From Capsicum annuum (taxonomy: Eukaryota; Streptophyta; Magnoliopsida; Solanales; Solanaceae): a stretch of 64,000 nt of DNA. The stretch covers positions 104,667-168,666 of the forward strand of contig NW_025857900.1 of NCBI RefSeq assembly GCF_002878395.1, written 5' to 3'. Positions 1 through 13,070 of this stretch are shown here, in pieces. The notes beneath the pieces were generated by a model that was given only the letters and a program-made list of their open reading frames with translations, was not told the origin of the DNA and searched no databases. A program made the translations under genes and the position numbers. Position 1 is the stretch's first letter; every line of letters begins with the position of its first letter.

Positions 1-1400
1 TTTTTTCTTTGGTTTTTAGCTGTATACTTCTAAAAATATGGGAAACATATTTTAATAATGAATTTATGATTTCCCCCTTCATTTTTAAAAACCCATTTTG
101 GGGTCTGTTTTGACTCTTACACAAAAATAGGCAATATGGGAATCCTTTTCTTTATTTTGAAGCATAAATGTTATATCTTTATGATTTAGTTTATTTTGAG
201 TCTATTCATAAGGAGTAAGGCTTCAAATTGAAGGCTTTTGACTCGTTTTCGACATTCAAGGTAGGTTATGGCTTAACTTTATTTAAACTAGGCTAGGTAG
301 TTAATGTTGATACAAAAGCATGTTAAGAATGTAGGAAATAATCATGAAAATGGCTTTTATTATTTTATATTGATGCATTTAGAGGTTTTTGAAACATTAC
401 TTGTTATGTGTGATCGTGTGGGCGGTTTTTGTGATTTTGTTAGCCTTGTATACATGAAATTAGTTTTGTTCCATAAATGAAAAAGCCAAATGCGGTATCA
501 ATGGTGTAATTTAATTATGTTATACTCTCTTGGAATATGATTTATGTTGGAATTCGTGGATGGTTGAATATATTGAGTGGATTACTAGCTCACTTGGTTG
601 GTATATTAGTTAGATAGGAAATACTCATTTTGGTTGGTTGTGCACATTACATCCTCATATTTTATACATTCGTGAAGCATTGATACCACCATGGAAATAC
701 TAAAAAAATACCAGAACCACTAACTTTTTTTGATAGAAATATGATATTTTTAAAACCCTCTACCAATGGATGTGCCAAATAAGAGTTATGGATATTGGAA
801 TTGAATATTGGTTGTATACGGGTTGACGAATTCCCATGGGTCCTATGTCGAGAATCTTTATCTTTTTTGGTGTATACTAAGGTTATGCAACAACCTCGAG
901 AGTCATCATCATTTATATTGCATTATATTTACCTTATACTTCTCTGTGATGCATTATTTCCTTTTGATGTGTTATCTAACTATGTGTACTTTTTCCTTCG
1001 CTACTAGTATGTGTTATACCTGTTTGCTTGTCTGATTTCCTTTTATCTATTATGTCAGATGTGAATATTATAGAACTATTAGTGGATATGATGTGGGGAT
1101 ACCATTTGGGATATTTTCTGGTTGCAGTTGATGTGCCCTTAGTGAGTATTTTATATGATTTATTTTTTCCTTTGCTAAGGTTGTCTATGATAGCTACTGA
1201 GTACAAGGGGGACTATACTCACCCCTACTGCGCCTTTTTGGTACATATCTTGGTTTAAGTAGGCCTCATAGTAGTTGACTTTGAGCAATACTTTAGAGCT
1301 ATTCAAGGTAGCGGTTGGATTCTTTCTTCCAGATTTGAATACTATATTTCTTTATTTACACTATGTTTTATATTGCATTAAAAATAGAGTTGTTCCTATT
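1..1400 (+). repeat. T1 5' LTR, partial
   Basis: Aligns by eye with the T1 3' LTR from about 6350 onward: shared words include ggcaatatggg, the run of long T-rich leader, and a small cat microsatellite at 903-914. The beginning lies outside the window. The similarity stops near 1400, where about 250 bp of LTR end, the primer-binding site and the start of gag appear to have been deleted, because gag-like sequence follows directly. Confidence 0.8.
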
Positions 1401-2260
1401 CGTGAAGGGGTTGGATGTTTCTCTTCAGTTAGCCACATCTCAGATGGTAGTGTTTTGAGCACTGTGAGTTTAGTAGATCATGCTAAGATGGCTGAGGGTA
1501 TTTTTTTGAGCATATTAGGGAGTCACAGAGAGAGGGCATCTCCTGGGTAAGTTCAAAGGTCACATTTCTAGTGATTTCTATGGTTATCATGGTAGACTTG
1601 TGTAGGAAGCCTTCCAGAGTTCTATTAGTAGGTCTTTTGGTTTAACAATTTTAGGTGTCCACTCTAGTCTAATTGTACCTTCTATGACTGAGTCATACCA
1701 TTGAGTTTGCACTGTGTATGATGAGACTGGCTATTTGGCTAAGAAATATCCTTAACTTGTATTTAGAGCTACTCATATTCCAGTTATGAGAGGTAGGGTC
1801 TCTACCAAAAGTGTGCGAGGTAGAGGTAGTAGAGCCTGTGGTGGTAGTTAGGGGTCTATTAATCCAGTTGATAGTCTTGGATAGTGCTATACTTTACATA
1901 CCAGACTAGAGGTAGAGGCTTTTGATGCTGTTATCACAAGTATCATAGCCATTTGTTTTAGATTTGCATTTATGTTATTTAATCCAAGATAAACTTTATC
2001 CTATGTTTTTGCATACTTTGCTTTGGGTTCTGATTCTACTTGTGAGCTTCTTGATATGCCTATGTTGTATCTACCTCTATAGGAGGCTCTTTAGTATAGA
2101 TAGAGTGTACCAATTTTGTGTTGTGATTTTTGCTGAGCATGAACCTGGGTGGATCTGATTGTATTAGATTTGGTAGATTTCAATGTCATTTTGGGTATGG
2201 TCTAGTTGGCTTCTTACCATGCTATCCTAGATTGTTATGCTAAGACTATGACTTTAGCTT
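1400..2260 (+). pseudogene. T1 gag C-terminal part and aspartic protease, broken
   Basis: Gag packages the element RNA and the retropepsin cleaves the polyprotein. A gag tail is followed near 1705-1752 by a zinc-knuckle remnant reading TVYDETGYLAKKYP, in which cysteines expected for CX2CX4HX4C are lost. The protease follows at about 1915-2230: AFDAVITSII precedes LFNPR, where a working enzyme would have an Asp-Thr/Pro-Gly-like active site. Several frames are needed to read it. There is no start codon, as the N-terminal part is deleted. Family identity comes from the arrangement and short matches, so boundaries are approximate. Confidence 0.7.
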
Positions 2261-2459
2261 TACTAGGAATAAAAAGGATAGATTAGAAGGATGTACTTCA
2301 TTCAAAGCCCCAAAGGGTTGTATCATATATTTAAGATTATCACTTGGTTGAGAGGGGATATTTATCTTATTTGGATTATATTCATGACACTAGTGTTGCT
2401 GTACCTCTATCTTTTGATTTTGCTCGTATGGTTCACAGGTTCGTGGATGTCTACCTAGT

Positions 2460-3680
2460 ATACCTTTAGATTGTGATATTGACTTTGTTATTAATATTGA
2501 GCTATGCACCAAACCCATTTCTATTTCTTCCTATAGGATGGTATCAGTCAAGCTAAAAGATTTAAAGTATTAGTTTTAGGAGTTGTTGGATAAGGAATTT
2601 ATTTGACTTAGTATATCACCTTGGGGTGCACCTGTCTTGTTTGTGAATAAAAAATATGGGTTTATGCACATGTATATTGATTATCGGTAGTTAAACAAGG
2701 TGAAAGTCAAGATTAAGCATCCTCTTCCTCATATTGATGATTTGCTCGACCAGCTTTAGGGTGCTTCGATGTTTTCAAGTTTTATTTGAGATTTGAGTAT
2801 CAATAGTTGAGGATTAGAGCTTCAAATAATCCAAAGATAGATTTTTGGACCCAGTACAGTCATTATGAGTTCTTGTCATGTTTTTTAGGTTGATTAATGC
2901 CCAACTACGTTCATGAAGTTAATGAATTGAGTGTTTTGATTCTATCTTGACTCTTTTATTATTTTATTTATTGATGATATCTTGGTTTATTCTAAGAGTG
3001 AGCTTTTGAAGAGTTTTTCCCTTTCTTTATCATATGGTGACTAAGGAAGGTATTATGGTTGATCCAACTAAGATTGGAGCGGTTCATGATTGGGCTAGGG
3101 ATATTTTGCTCACTGAGATTTGGAGATTTTTGGGCTTGGTTGGTTACTACCAATATTTGTTGAGGGTTTCTAATCTATTTTAGCTTCATTGATCAAGTGG
3201 ACTCAGAAGAAGGTTTCTTTTCAGTGGTTCGATGCTTGTGAGGCAAGCTTCCAAAAGCTCAAGAATTTGTTGACATCAACTCTTATCTTGACTTTGCCCA
3301 AGGAGGGTATGGGTTTTACCATCTTTTGTGATACTTTAGGTGTTGGGATAGGTGTTGTGTTGATGTAAGAGGGTAAGGTGATTATGTATCTTTGTCATCA
3401 ATTTAATCCCCATCAGAAGAATTACCCTACCCATGATTTAGAATTATGTATAGTTGTTTTTTCTTTAAAGTTATGGGGGTGCTACTTGTATGGATTTTGT
3501 TATGAGATTTTCTTAGATCATCGTAGCCTTTAGTATTTCTTCACCCATCGAGATCTTAATATAAGGTAACCTCATTATCTTAAGTTGCTTAAGGATTATT
3601 ACTTGACTGTTCTATATCATCTGGGAAAGGCCCATATAATCGTAGATGCCTTGAGCAGGAAGTCAACTAGCATGGGTATA
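2460..3680 (+). pseudogene. T1 reverse transcriptase and RNase H, broken
   Basis: RT copies the element RNA and RNase H removes it. RT blocks appear in order: PISISSYRM near 2515, [10 protein letters not shown] near 2615, YIDYRxLNKV near 2675, and the catalytic motif [10 protein letters not shown] near 2966-2995, whose two aspartates are retained. RNase H follows with a FCDT-type block near 3325, NYPTHDLEL near 3420 and the terminal YHLGKAH..DALSRKS near 3610-3662. Many in-frame stops, often TAG where CAG (Gln) is expected, and shifts make it non-functional. The stop pattern fits C-to-T decay of methylated CAG sites (inference). Confidence 0.85.
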
Positions 3681-3989
3681 TTTGTTTATATTTTGACCTA
3701 GGGTGGCCTTTGGCCTTAGAGGTTCAATTTTTGATAACCAGATAGTTAGGATTGATATTTTAACACCTAGGTGTGTTTTGACATTCATGGAGGCTATGTT
3801 TTCTTTGATGGAACAGATTTGAACTACTCAGTTTGATGATTTTGGATTGAGAATAATTCGGGATATGGTGTTGAACGGTTAGGCTAAGGAAGCCTTACTC
3901 AATTCATATGGTATTTTAAGGTTAGAGGCTGAGTTTGTATGCCAAGAGTAGGTGATTAGATTTGATTGATTTTGGAGGAGGCTCATTAT

Positions 3990-5192
3990 TCTAGGTATTC
4001 CATCCATTCGGGAGTGACTAAGATATATCATGATTTAAGGCAGCATTACTAGTGGGGTGGTATAAGGAGAGATGCTTGTTTCCAATGTTTCTAGTAGGTG
4101 AGGCCAAGCATTTGAGGCCTGGTAGATTGCTTTAAAGGTTACCCATTCTTGAGTAGAAGTGGGAAGGAATTACTATGGACTTCATGACTAAGTGGCCACA
4201 TACATCACATGGTTCTGACAGTGTTTGGGTCATCATTGATCGATTAACCAAATCTTCCCATTTCATTCCTGTTTAGGTCTCTTCAGCACTGAGAGGTTGG
4301 TCGATAGCTATATTTGTGAGATTATACATCTTTATGGTGTACAATGTCTATTATCTCAGATTAAGGTTTAGTGTTCATATCTCATTTTTAGCAGACCTTT
4401 TAGGATGAGGGTGGTACTCTGGTTGATCTTAGTAAATATTTTTCCCTAGGCTGATAGGCTGTTAGAGCAGACCATTTAGTAACTAGAGACTCTGCGCTTG
4501 TGTGATGGACTTAAATGGCCAGTGGGAGTGGTATCTAGTTTTTGTAGAGTTTGTGAGTAATAACAACAACTATTCTAGTATTGATATGTCTCCTTTTGAG
4601 TCCTTGTGTTAGGCGTTATCGATCTCTAGTTGATTCTTTTGAGGTTTCTGAGGTTAGAGCTCAAGGTACGAACTTGCTTTGTAGTATCTGGTGAGATTTT
4701 GAATCATTTAGGATAGACTTCTAGTAGCTTAGAGTAAGAACAAGTGCTATGCGGATTGTATACTTTGTACTTTGATATTTAGTGTTAGTGATTGTGTTTT
4801 CCTTTAAGTTTCTCCTATGAGGGGTGTGATGAGGTTTGGGAAAAGGGGAAATCTTAGCCCCAAGTATATTGAGCCATTTTAAGATTCTTCAGACTATTAG
4901 TGATGTGGCTTATGGGTAGGCTTTTCCCCTAAATTTATTAGTTGTTCATCTAGTTTTTCATGTTTCTATGTTTCACCATTACATTTTGGACGAGTCTTAT
5001 GCCATTCATTGGGATTCAATTCAGTTAGATAAGAGGTTGTCTCTTGTTGAGGAGCCTATCTCCATTTTTTCTAGGAATGTTAGACGGTTGTGTTCTAGAG
5101 TTATTCCAGTGGTTAAAGTCCAATGGAAGCATCGGCCTATAGATGAGGTTACTTGGGAGGTCAAGTTTGACATATGTAGCTCTTATTCCTAA
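3990..5192 (+). pseudogene. T1 integrase and chromodomain, broken
   Basis: Integrase inserts the cDNA; the chromodomain of chromoviruses is thought to direct insertion to marked chromatin. A zinc-finger remnant lies near 4020-4110. The catalytic core has ITMDFMTKWP near 4172 and VWVIIDRLTKSSHFIPV near 4225-4275; the second and third catalytic acidic residues are not readable in one frame. The last 75 codons (4968-5192) form one open frame containing IPVVKVQWKHRPIDEVTWEV, a classic chromodomain-like ending, before a stop at 5190-5192. The rest has stops and frameshifts. Confidence 0.8.
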
Positions 5193-5250
5193 CTTTTTGT
5201 TAATTTGGGTATTTTCCCTTACCTTTAGTTTGAGGACAAACTAGATTTGT

Positions 5251-5262
5251 AGTGGTGGATGA
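5251..5262 (+). other. T1 polypurine tract
   Basis: Purine-rich agtggtggatga sits directly before the TG that opens the 3' LTR, as expected for the plus-strand primer of LTR retrotransposons. It follows a GAGGACAAACT-type end of the 3' untranslated region. Confidence 0.7.
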
Positions 5263-8040
5263 TGTAACAACCTAATTTTTCATAGTTTTTGTGAAAGATT
5301 CATTTTAATTTGATTTGTCATTTTACCCCTACCCATGGTTTCATTATGGTATTTCTAGGGTGTGGGGATGAGTGGCATCGTTCCTAATGTATTTCAGCAT
5401 GATTTATACAATATTATGATTTTTGGTGGCTTGAAGAGCCCTATAGTTGAATTCAATCAACACTTGTTGATCTATCGGTCGAAAGGCAAAATGAACTGCG
5501 CCAGTAAATCTGGAATACTGATTTTAGGTTGGTAACATGATTGGTGTGGTTTTATGGCCTTTTCATATCCTTTTGACCGTCGGTTCGTAAAGTTATGAAA
5601 TTCTAAAAATCTGATATCCCCATTGAGCCTGAAGTGTTGAATTTGATAGTGCATCATATTTTGTTTGCATTCACGAGATTTTGAATAAATCTCGAGGGGT
5701 CTATAGAGACTTGGAGAATTCTAAGTCTGCAGTTGGTGTTGGTGCACCCTAAATTGTGATTGGCTAGTTACATACACAACTCGAGTGATCAACACCAAGT
5801 TTCACATACACGACATCTTGATTGCACTCGTGATGCTCATGAATGCAACAACAGGATCACATATGTGATACCTACCCTCAGGCCAAGTACTGCGTACTCG
5901 ACCCGATGATCGCGTATGTAATGCCTAGGTCCTTTATATACTCATGTTTCACCATTTTCACCATTTTTGAGACTTAGAGCTTAGGGGTTCATGATTTCAA
6001 GAAATTTCTTCCACTTTTAAGCTTGGGTAAGCTCTTTAACACCTACTTCGACTATTTTCTCCAGATTTTACAATGTAATTCTTATTTAAATGCAAATTTA
6101 AAGGTAGAAATTGGGGATTTTGGCATCTAAGGCCTAAAAATTATAATTCTCCAATTTAAACCTTGATTTCAAACCCATTTTCACTTGGATGAATTTCCAA
6201 CCTTATAATTATCACTTTTCATTTGATTTCGTCTTCAAAATAACTTCAATTCTCAATTTTAAAATGAATTTTGGAGATTTTTGCCAATAAAGATTAAACA
6301 TGGTTTTTCTTCAATTTGGACCTTGTTTTTAACTCATTTTTTCTTGGGTTTTCAAATGTTTACTCCTAAAATAATGGGAAACATTTTTCAAAAATGAAGT
6401 TATGATTTTACCCTTCTTTTTTAAAAATTCATTTCGGGGGTCCATTTTGACCTCAACACAAAAATAGGCAATATGAGTATCGTTGGCTTTCTTTTAAAGT
6501 ATAGGTTCTATATTTGTATGATTTAATTAATTCCTAGTCCATTCGCGAGGAGTAAGATTTCGGATTAAAGGCTTTTAGATTGGTTTTTGACATTCGAGGT
6601 AGGTCATGACTTAACTTTCTTCACACTAGGTTGGGTAGTTAATGCTGACACAAAACCATGTTAAGGGTGTGGGAACTAATCATGAAAATGACTATAATTA
6701 TTGTGTTTTTCCTGTGTGGAGTCCGGGCCTATATACTGATGTATTTGGTGATTGTTGGAACATTACTTTTTATATTTAATCGTGTGGGGTCTTATATGAT
6801 ATTGTTGGCCTTGTATACATGAAATTAATTGTATCCTGTTAATGTAAAAGCCTAATACGGTATCAATAGTGTAATTTAATTATATTCTACTCTCTTGGCA
6901 TACAGTTTATGTTGAAATTTATGGATGGTTGAAACTATTGAATGGATTATTAGCTCACTTGGTTGGTTTATTGATTAGATATTGAAATACTCATTTTGGT
7001 TGGTTGTATGTATTCCATCCTCATATCATATACATTCTTGAAACATTGGTACCACTGTGGAAATATGGGTAATATTGGAAACACAATCTTTTTCTGACAG
7101 AAATGTGACATCTTTATAACCCTCTATTGATGGATGTGTTAAGGAGGAGTTATGGATATTGGTATTAGATATTGGTTGTATATGAATTGAAGAACCATCC
7201 ATGGGTCCTACGTCGGTAAGATTTAACTCCGTTGGTGTATACGGAGGTTGTACGATAACCTCAGGCATCATCATCATTATTATTATCATCATCATCTACG
7301 TTGCATTGTGTTTACCTTGTACTTTTATGTGATAAATTATTTCCTTTTGATGTGATATCTATCTATGTGTATTTCTTCCTTTGCAACTAGTAAGTGTTAT
7401 TACTATCTACCTGTATGCTTTTTTTTAATCTTTCTAGTCATATGTGAATATTATAGAACTATTAGTGGAGACGATGTGGGATACCGTTTGGGACATTTTT
7501 TTGGTTGTAAGTGACGTTCCCTTAGTGTGTATTTTTGAATGCTTTAATTTCTGCTTTGCTCAGTCAGCCTATGATACTTAGAAGTTCAAGTGAACCGTAA
7601 TCACTCATACTGTGAACTTTCGCTGCAGATCCTAGTTCGAGTGCACCTCACAACGGTTGACTTTGAGTGATACTTTGGAGCTATTTGATGTAGCGGCTAA
7701 ATTCTTGCTTTCTTAGTCGACTTCAATCTTTTTTTATTTAGACTATTTCTTTATTTTCCATTCAGAGACTAGATTTGTTCCTGTTTGGATATATTATGTA
7801 TTTTGATCTCAAGTAGTACAAGTTCTTACATCGCGACACAACATTTTGGGATTATGGCATGATATCTTTTGTTATGTTGTTTCGTTTTTATCATATTGTA
7901 TGGTTCAACTTTGTTCCAGAAGCCTTACTTTGGGTTATTGTTATTACTTTCCCTTTTTTTATCAGTTCGTATGACTGGCTTATTTGTCAAGGTTTGTTGT
8001 GACAAGTGCAATCACGAACTTTAGTTTTTAGGTCGTGACA
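5263..8040 (+). repeat. T1 3' LTR, complete (2778 bp)
   Basis: Opens with tgtaacaacctaa right after the polypurine tract and closes with ggtcgtgaca at 8040, so it has TG...CA ends. The same closing sequence, changed to gtgata, ends a third copy at 47833, which confirms the boundary. It holds a TATA-like box at 5931-5942, a (cat/att)n microsatellite at 7266-7297 and a long T-rich leader. Flanking 8041-8045 (gaaac) would be the target duplication but its partner is outside the window. Confidence 0.88.
5931..5942 (+). promoter_or_regulatory. T1 LTR TATA box
   Basis: cctttatatact lies about 670 bp into the LTR, following a GC-richer block (about 5755-5930) with words such as cactcgtgat and tgcgtactcg. 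This is the likely RNA polymerase II start region, leaving about 2 kb of LTR as transcribed leader. Prediction from motif and position only. Confidence 0.5.
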
Positions 8041-8540
8041 GAAACTCTAATAATTATTTAGTTCTGTAGATGAAAAACTAGCACCTCCTTCCTCTTCTTT
8101 TAAGCCTTCTGCTTTATCAACCTTATAATTGAGAATATCCTGTAAGTCTTTGTTAGGAGATTCTGTAGGACCTAAAATAGATAGGGGTTCATCTGACTAT
8201 ACAATAGTAGGGACATCCATAACTGCCATGTAATTCTTTGAAATATTCTCTTTATTTAGATATGTAAGAACTATGCAATCTTCTTGTCTTTCTATATTCG
8301 TTGTTGTACATAGTATCTCTTTTCTTGTAATTTTTTAACCAATACTGTGAAATAACTCTCCAGGTTATTTATTCCATTTTCATATATTTTTGCCATTTAG
8401 GGATTTCTTATAGCAACACCAAGCTATTTTGACTTGCTAGAGCAGACAGTTTCGTTACCAGATAATTCGTTTGGTTTTTAGAGTCAATTCTCTATTTTGA
8501 AGTCTTTTCTTGTTAGAATTTGCCATCGGATGAAAACTTT
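8041..8540. other. Unassigned segment with a broken minus-strand reading frame
   Basis: This is the sequence flanking the T1 insertion. On the minus strand a frame runs from about 8330 down to 8045 with one stop; it reads through KEEEGGASFSSTELNNY near its end, and a second piece containing NLESYFTVLVKKLQEKRYYV lies in another frame around 8285-8375. It looks like a decayed coding remnant, but I recognise no family. I found no zinc knuckle, protease or RT motif. It could belong to an older transposon or a gene fragment. Confidence 0.35.
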
Positions 8541-9875
8541 AGTTAAATGACCTTGTATGCCAAATCTAGAAGTTCTAACAGCTTCAGAACATCAATTATA
8601 CAGACTTTTAGTTCGGGTCTCAAGGCTTCCAGACTCATTTTGGGTATTTTTGCCAAAAGTTAAGAAAAATAGCACTTGGGTGTTGGACCGATATTTCATG
8701 GAAACAACCTCAAATGGAAATTTCGACAGTGCCATTACGTCCAAAGCATCAAATTTTATAAGGTAGCATAGTTTGTTTGCATAAATGGGATTCCGGATGA
8801 ATCCCGAGGGGTCGGTAGACACTCAGAAAAATTCAAGTCTACAGTTGGTGCACTCAGCTGGTGCGACTGCTAAAGATTCAAAGCAACCCTTTGGGCGCTT
8901 CAGCATAGGGCACTTATAAGCTCTTTCCAGCTCGACATGAGCCATTTTAGCGGCAAGTTGGCCACTAAAGCACAAGCCATTTTAGTTCTGGCTTGTCTGC
9001 TTTGGCAGTGGCTTCTCTGCTTTTGCAGCTGGCCAGCTAAGAGCGGGTACTTCTTTAGCGGCACCTGGGCTCTTTAACGCTGACTGATAAAGCAGCCCAG
9101 TGCCTGATTTAGTGGCACCTGAAGCCTTATAAATCTCCACTTAGCTCATGTTCTCCCATTTTTAACATATTTTCAAAAATGTAAAACCCTAAAACATGTT
9201 GAAACTTGGGTCATACATTAATATGAGATTTTGGGGTGTTCATAAGCTTGAATTTATCGTTTCTTTTCCGAATTATTGCTAGGTTCTCATCCATTTCATG
9301 GTTAATTCCCCTATTTATTCTCAAAATCTCTAGAATAGTGGTGGGTTAATTGTAGCATCATTTGAGCTCGAAATTTACCCATTCTTAAGGGTAAATGTTC
9401 CTTGAGCATAGAGGGATGCGTTGATGGTTTTGAAAGTTTCCGCCATCGATCCCACATAGAAATTTTTACATAATTTTAGATATAAAGCACAAAAATACAA
9501 TATGGGTACCACTTTTCTCATATTGATGAGTAGATTATGATTTTTATAGCATGGCATATTGCGAAAGCTCTTCAAAAGAAAAATTAATTGATTTAGCATA
9601 TTTCACCAAGCATTCTTCTGTGTCAAGGTAGGCTAGGCTTACCTTTCTTGAAGATTGAGCTTAATCATAGTATATTTATGATTATGTGTTAGATACGGGT
9701 TGACAATTAGGTCTTGGAGGCGTGATTTGTATAAATTGGGACTTTCAGTGTATTAAGTAATCGTAACTTAGGCATAATTGACTTAATTGCTCATGTTTAG
9801 GGTAGAATTGCTATCTTAGGACTTAATATAACCATTTAACATCTAGAAGTGACTTAGATGCCCCTAGTCCAGGAT
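8540..9875 (+). repeat. LTR fragment of another long-LTR gypsy family
   Basis: The segment shares the T1 LTR layout without being the same family: aaatgggattccggatgaatcccgaggggt at 8784-8813 parallels cgagattttgaataaatctcgaggggt in T1, then comes a GC-rich block (8850-9120) with repeated words of the agcggc type, then a TATA box and a leader. The left boundary is vague (about 8500-8550). The right end is cut by element A at 9875. No internal region is attached. Identity as an LTR is inference from architecture. Confidence 0.55.
9126..9137 (+). promoter_or_regulatory. TATA box of the 8.5-kb LTR fragment
   Basis: cttataaatctc directly follows the GC-rich word cluster (agcggc, tggc and similar) and precedes a run of AAACCCTAAAAC-type leader sequence, the same relative position as in the other LTRs here. 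Confidence 0.45.
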
Positions 9876-11245
9876 TGTCAAGACCTGATTTCTCAAGTCA
9901 TGATGACACCTACTATAATCCACTAGTAGGCAAGCTAACCCGCAGTCTAAAACAACTGGTAACGTACTACCAAGAGAAATGAAGGAAGAATACAAAATAA
10001 ATAGAATAAAACGTCTAAAATACACAAGATATTCTCAAAACCTGGTGGAGTTAGTATAAGAGCTTCTAATATAATGTGACTAAAACATGAAGTACTAAAT
10101 GAATATAAAAATACAACCCATCTCTGAATACAACATAGAGTTTAGTCTAGTACATAAAAGGGAGAATATTAATACTCTGAATGCCAGTAGCTCACCCTGT
10201 GTCTCCGAACCATAACTGCTACATATGACATACACAACAATGGCAAGAACTCGTACTATAATCTGCAAGATGCATAAGTATAGTATGATTACCAAACACG
10301 TGGTACTCAGTAGCTAACAACTGGATGAGCTCCAAAGATAATGCAAATATAAATAACTTGCAAGAAGAAATGTAAACTACACCTAAATATCTAGGAAACT
10401 AACATAGTAAAGCTAAGAAGATCATAAGGATAAACTATAATATTCTAGACATACTTCGGGACCTAGGTAATATATTGTATATCACTGTCCATTATACAAA
10501 TGAAGAATAGAAAAAGGATGTATATAGTTGTATACAAGGCTAAGGAACGGATATACAATCATGAATTATGGTAGAGAGGGATATACTATAATGACGTAAC
10601 TACATATATACACACACGAAAAAAAAGTCTATCCCAAAGGAACAAGCTAAAGTAGTTGTACAAGTATCTTAAGGCCTCACAATCATAGTAGGACCTAGTG
10701 CTAACATAATCAGGTTCTCTATTCCATACGTCTAAACATAATATTATTATACATAAAAAAGCAACCTTAAAGAAAAGAATCACAATCAAATCTTGAATAT
10801 CTGTACTAGTCCAGCAATCAACCTATCATGAACTAACCATAATAATAACACAATACAATAATCAACTAGACCGGACACATAATACCTAAACCAAACCCCA
10901 TAACCTTGAAGGTCCAATCAACACACAACACACCATAAGCATACTCATCACTATACGTATGCAACCCCCATAAACCTGATAGATATAGGTGTATACTAGT
11001 GATAGGAAATGCGCATGCAGGATGAATACAAAATATATTCCACACTACCATAACCGAAAAAATACCATAGTGTAACCTAGTGTATACACCTTCTCCATCT
11101 TGATGGCTCACAATGGTAGGACCGACGGTGACCTCTCTTTTCTGAGACAATAGCTTGCAGATGAAGGAGCCCCTAGGGGATTTGGGAGTAAATGTATACA
11201 TCGACCTTGTCTCAATCCAAGATTTCCAACAACAATCATATACAT

Positions 11246-11281
<36 letters not shown>

Positions 11282-13070
11282 CCATTACTTTGGGAAATTT
11301 TGGGGCAAAATTATCATAAAAGTGTTGAAAGGATGGGAATCTTTCTCAACCGAGGTAAATAGTGGTAGTAAAATCATGGATCGAAATCTATCTAGGTCAA
11401 CTCTCTAAAACATAATTTTTAGTCATCAAGGCCCATAAGTTATTCATTAAGATGGTATGATTCCCGTTATGAATTTGTTTTAAAGTGAAAAGTGGAAATA
11501 AATTCTTTTTAAGGAAAAAAGTAGTAAAACCATATTTTTACTTGGAATCATATCATTTACAGTTTTAGTGAGCATGAATGTACCGAATCTATGAATTCCA
11601 TCACCAACATCCAAAAAATATGATTATAAGCATCTGAATGTCTATAAACTATGACCACATCTATTACAAGGATAAAACACTTTCTAGAATCCAACCAGTA
11701 TCATATCAGAGCCTTGGGCTCAATAATGCATATATTCGACATAACCAAACATAATAATCCTAGAAAACTATCACAATCCACCGAGAATCAAAATAAATAT
11801 TGTAATAAAGGTTCATTAGCTTCAGCTACCATGCTAGCAAACTAGGGTAACAGGATCTTAAAAGTATAATAAGTATTTCACCTTAACAGTTCATTACCCT
11901 TCTAGCCCCCAGACTCATAAATGGTGTTCTACCCAATATCATATCCTAATATCCCTATCTAACACGCAACATATATAATACACCATTCATGAAGAAGAGT
12001 AGACAAAAGCCTACCTCGATTCTGAACCGCAAGTCCTTAAATCACCCATAAATTATCCGTCTTTGCTCTATGATCCCAAAATATCATCACACAATTAAAA
12101 TAGTAATCTAGACATCATAAGGAGTAATATGAGACCCATATTACTATATTAAAGGTTGGGTCAAAAACTAGGTCAAGAATAGGCCCACGATCCCCGCATA
12201 TGGAATTCAATATTGAATCCGTCATGAGGTCCTTCGAAAGACTAGGAGTGTATGCTAAAAAATTAAGCACAAATGAAGAATAAATTGGGTCTAAAAATTA
12301 ACCCTTAAATTTTAGGAATTTAAGACCTAATTTGTAAGGATTACCATGAATTAGGACAAAAAATGAAGGAAAAATTAAAGGGTAATGACCAAGGAGTGTT
12401 AGGATAGCTTATCTTAACTTATATGGATAGTTTCCCGCTTTTTCATCTCTTTGAGATTTCAACTTGGTTTGAAAATGGTGGAAAATTGTGTGGAGAAAAA
12501 AGGGATAAATAGTCACCAGGTGCCTCTTAAGCAGTCACCCCGTTCCTTAAGAAAAGCCGCTTAAGACACTCCATGATCGCTCAAGCGATTTGGCACCAAG
12601 TGTCAGGTATCGCTTAAGCTACTCCTAGGCCACGTAAGAAATGCCCGCTTAAGCGAACACACCATCTCTTTAGCGGCCCTTGACAAAATGGTCAAGGTTG
12701 CTTAAAATACACTATGTTGCATATGCGGAGACTACTTAAGTGGTTATATGATCGCTTAAGAGGTCACATCAGCAACCTTATGCACCAGATTTCTTTGAGT
12801 CCAAAATGAACTCCAATTGGATGCTTGAGATTCATTTAGAACAACGACTATGCAAACGAAACTTGCTACCATACCAAATTAAATATTTTAGACTAAACAT
12901 AACCATTAAAACTTTCATCCAAGATCATTTTGACTAAATATGGGGCCTACACCTATAGTTTTATTTTTACATAATCTGCCCAATAGCCTAAAATGAGTGT
13001 GGAAGCCTCGTGATCTGAACCAAGGGTCCACTAGCCTAAAATCACCATTCTATTACTGATGGTGCTGTCA
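9876..13070 (-). repeat. A 3' LTR (about 3.2 kb)
   Basis: On the minus strand it would run from TGACAGCACC (13070) to CTTGACA (9876). The left edge is supported by the match with the second LTR; the right edge is my best guess from TG...CA ends and is less certain. It contains a block of cgcttaag-type words around 12520-12770, a TATA-like tatttat (minus) near 12505 and a (CA)n(TA)n microsatellite. No coding capacity is evident; the open frames here are short and unlike known proteins. Confidence 0.6.
11247..11282. repeat. (CA)n(TA)n microsatellite
   Basis: A run of alternating ca followed by ta within the A LTR. It produces a spurious minus-strand frame with a repetitive start that I do not regard as a gene. 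Confidence 0.9.

Larger units (their letters stand above)
1..8040 (+). mobile_element. T1: degenerate Ty3/gypsy chromovirus (Tekay/Del-like)
   Basis: A Ty3/gypsy LTR retrotransposon in plus orientation: partial 5' LTR, then gag, protease, RT, RNase H, integrase and chromodomain in that order, then a full 3' LTR. The order and the C-terminal chromodomain place it among chromoviruses; the long LTR (about 2.8 kb) and the chromodomain wording suggest the Tekay/Del clade (inference). The left end is cut by the window, so no target duplication can be checked. Every domain carries stops or frameshifts and the two LTRs differ at many sites, so this is an old, immobile copy. Confidence 0.88.

Noticed and set aside
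795..1550. Several plus-strand frames of 70-91 codons
   Set aside because: They fall in the T1 5' LTR or gag decay and do not show the gag block in a consistent frame.
10866..11285. 139-codon minus-strand frame
   Set aside because: It begins in a microsatellite and lies in the A LTR. No family likeness; a chance frame.
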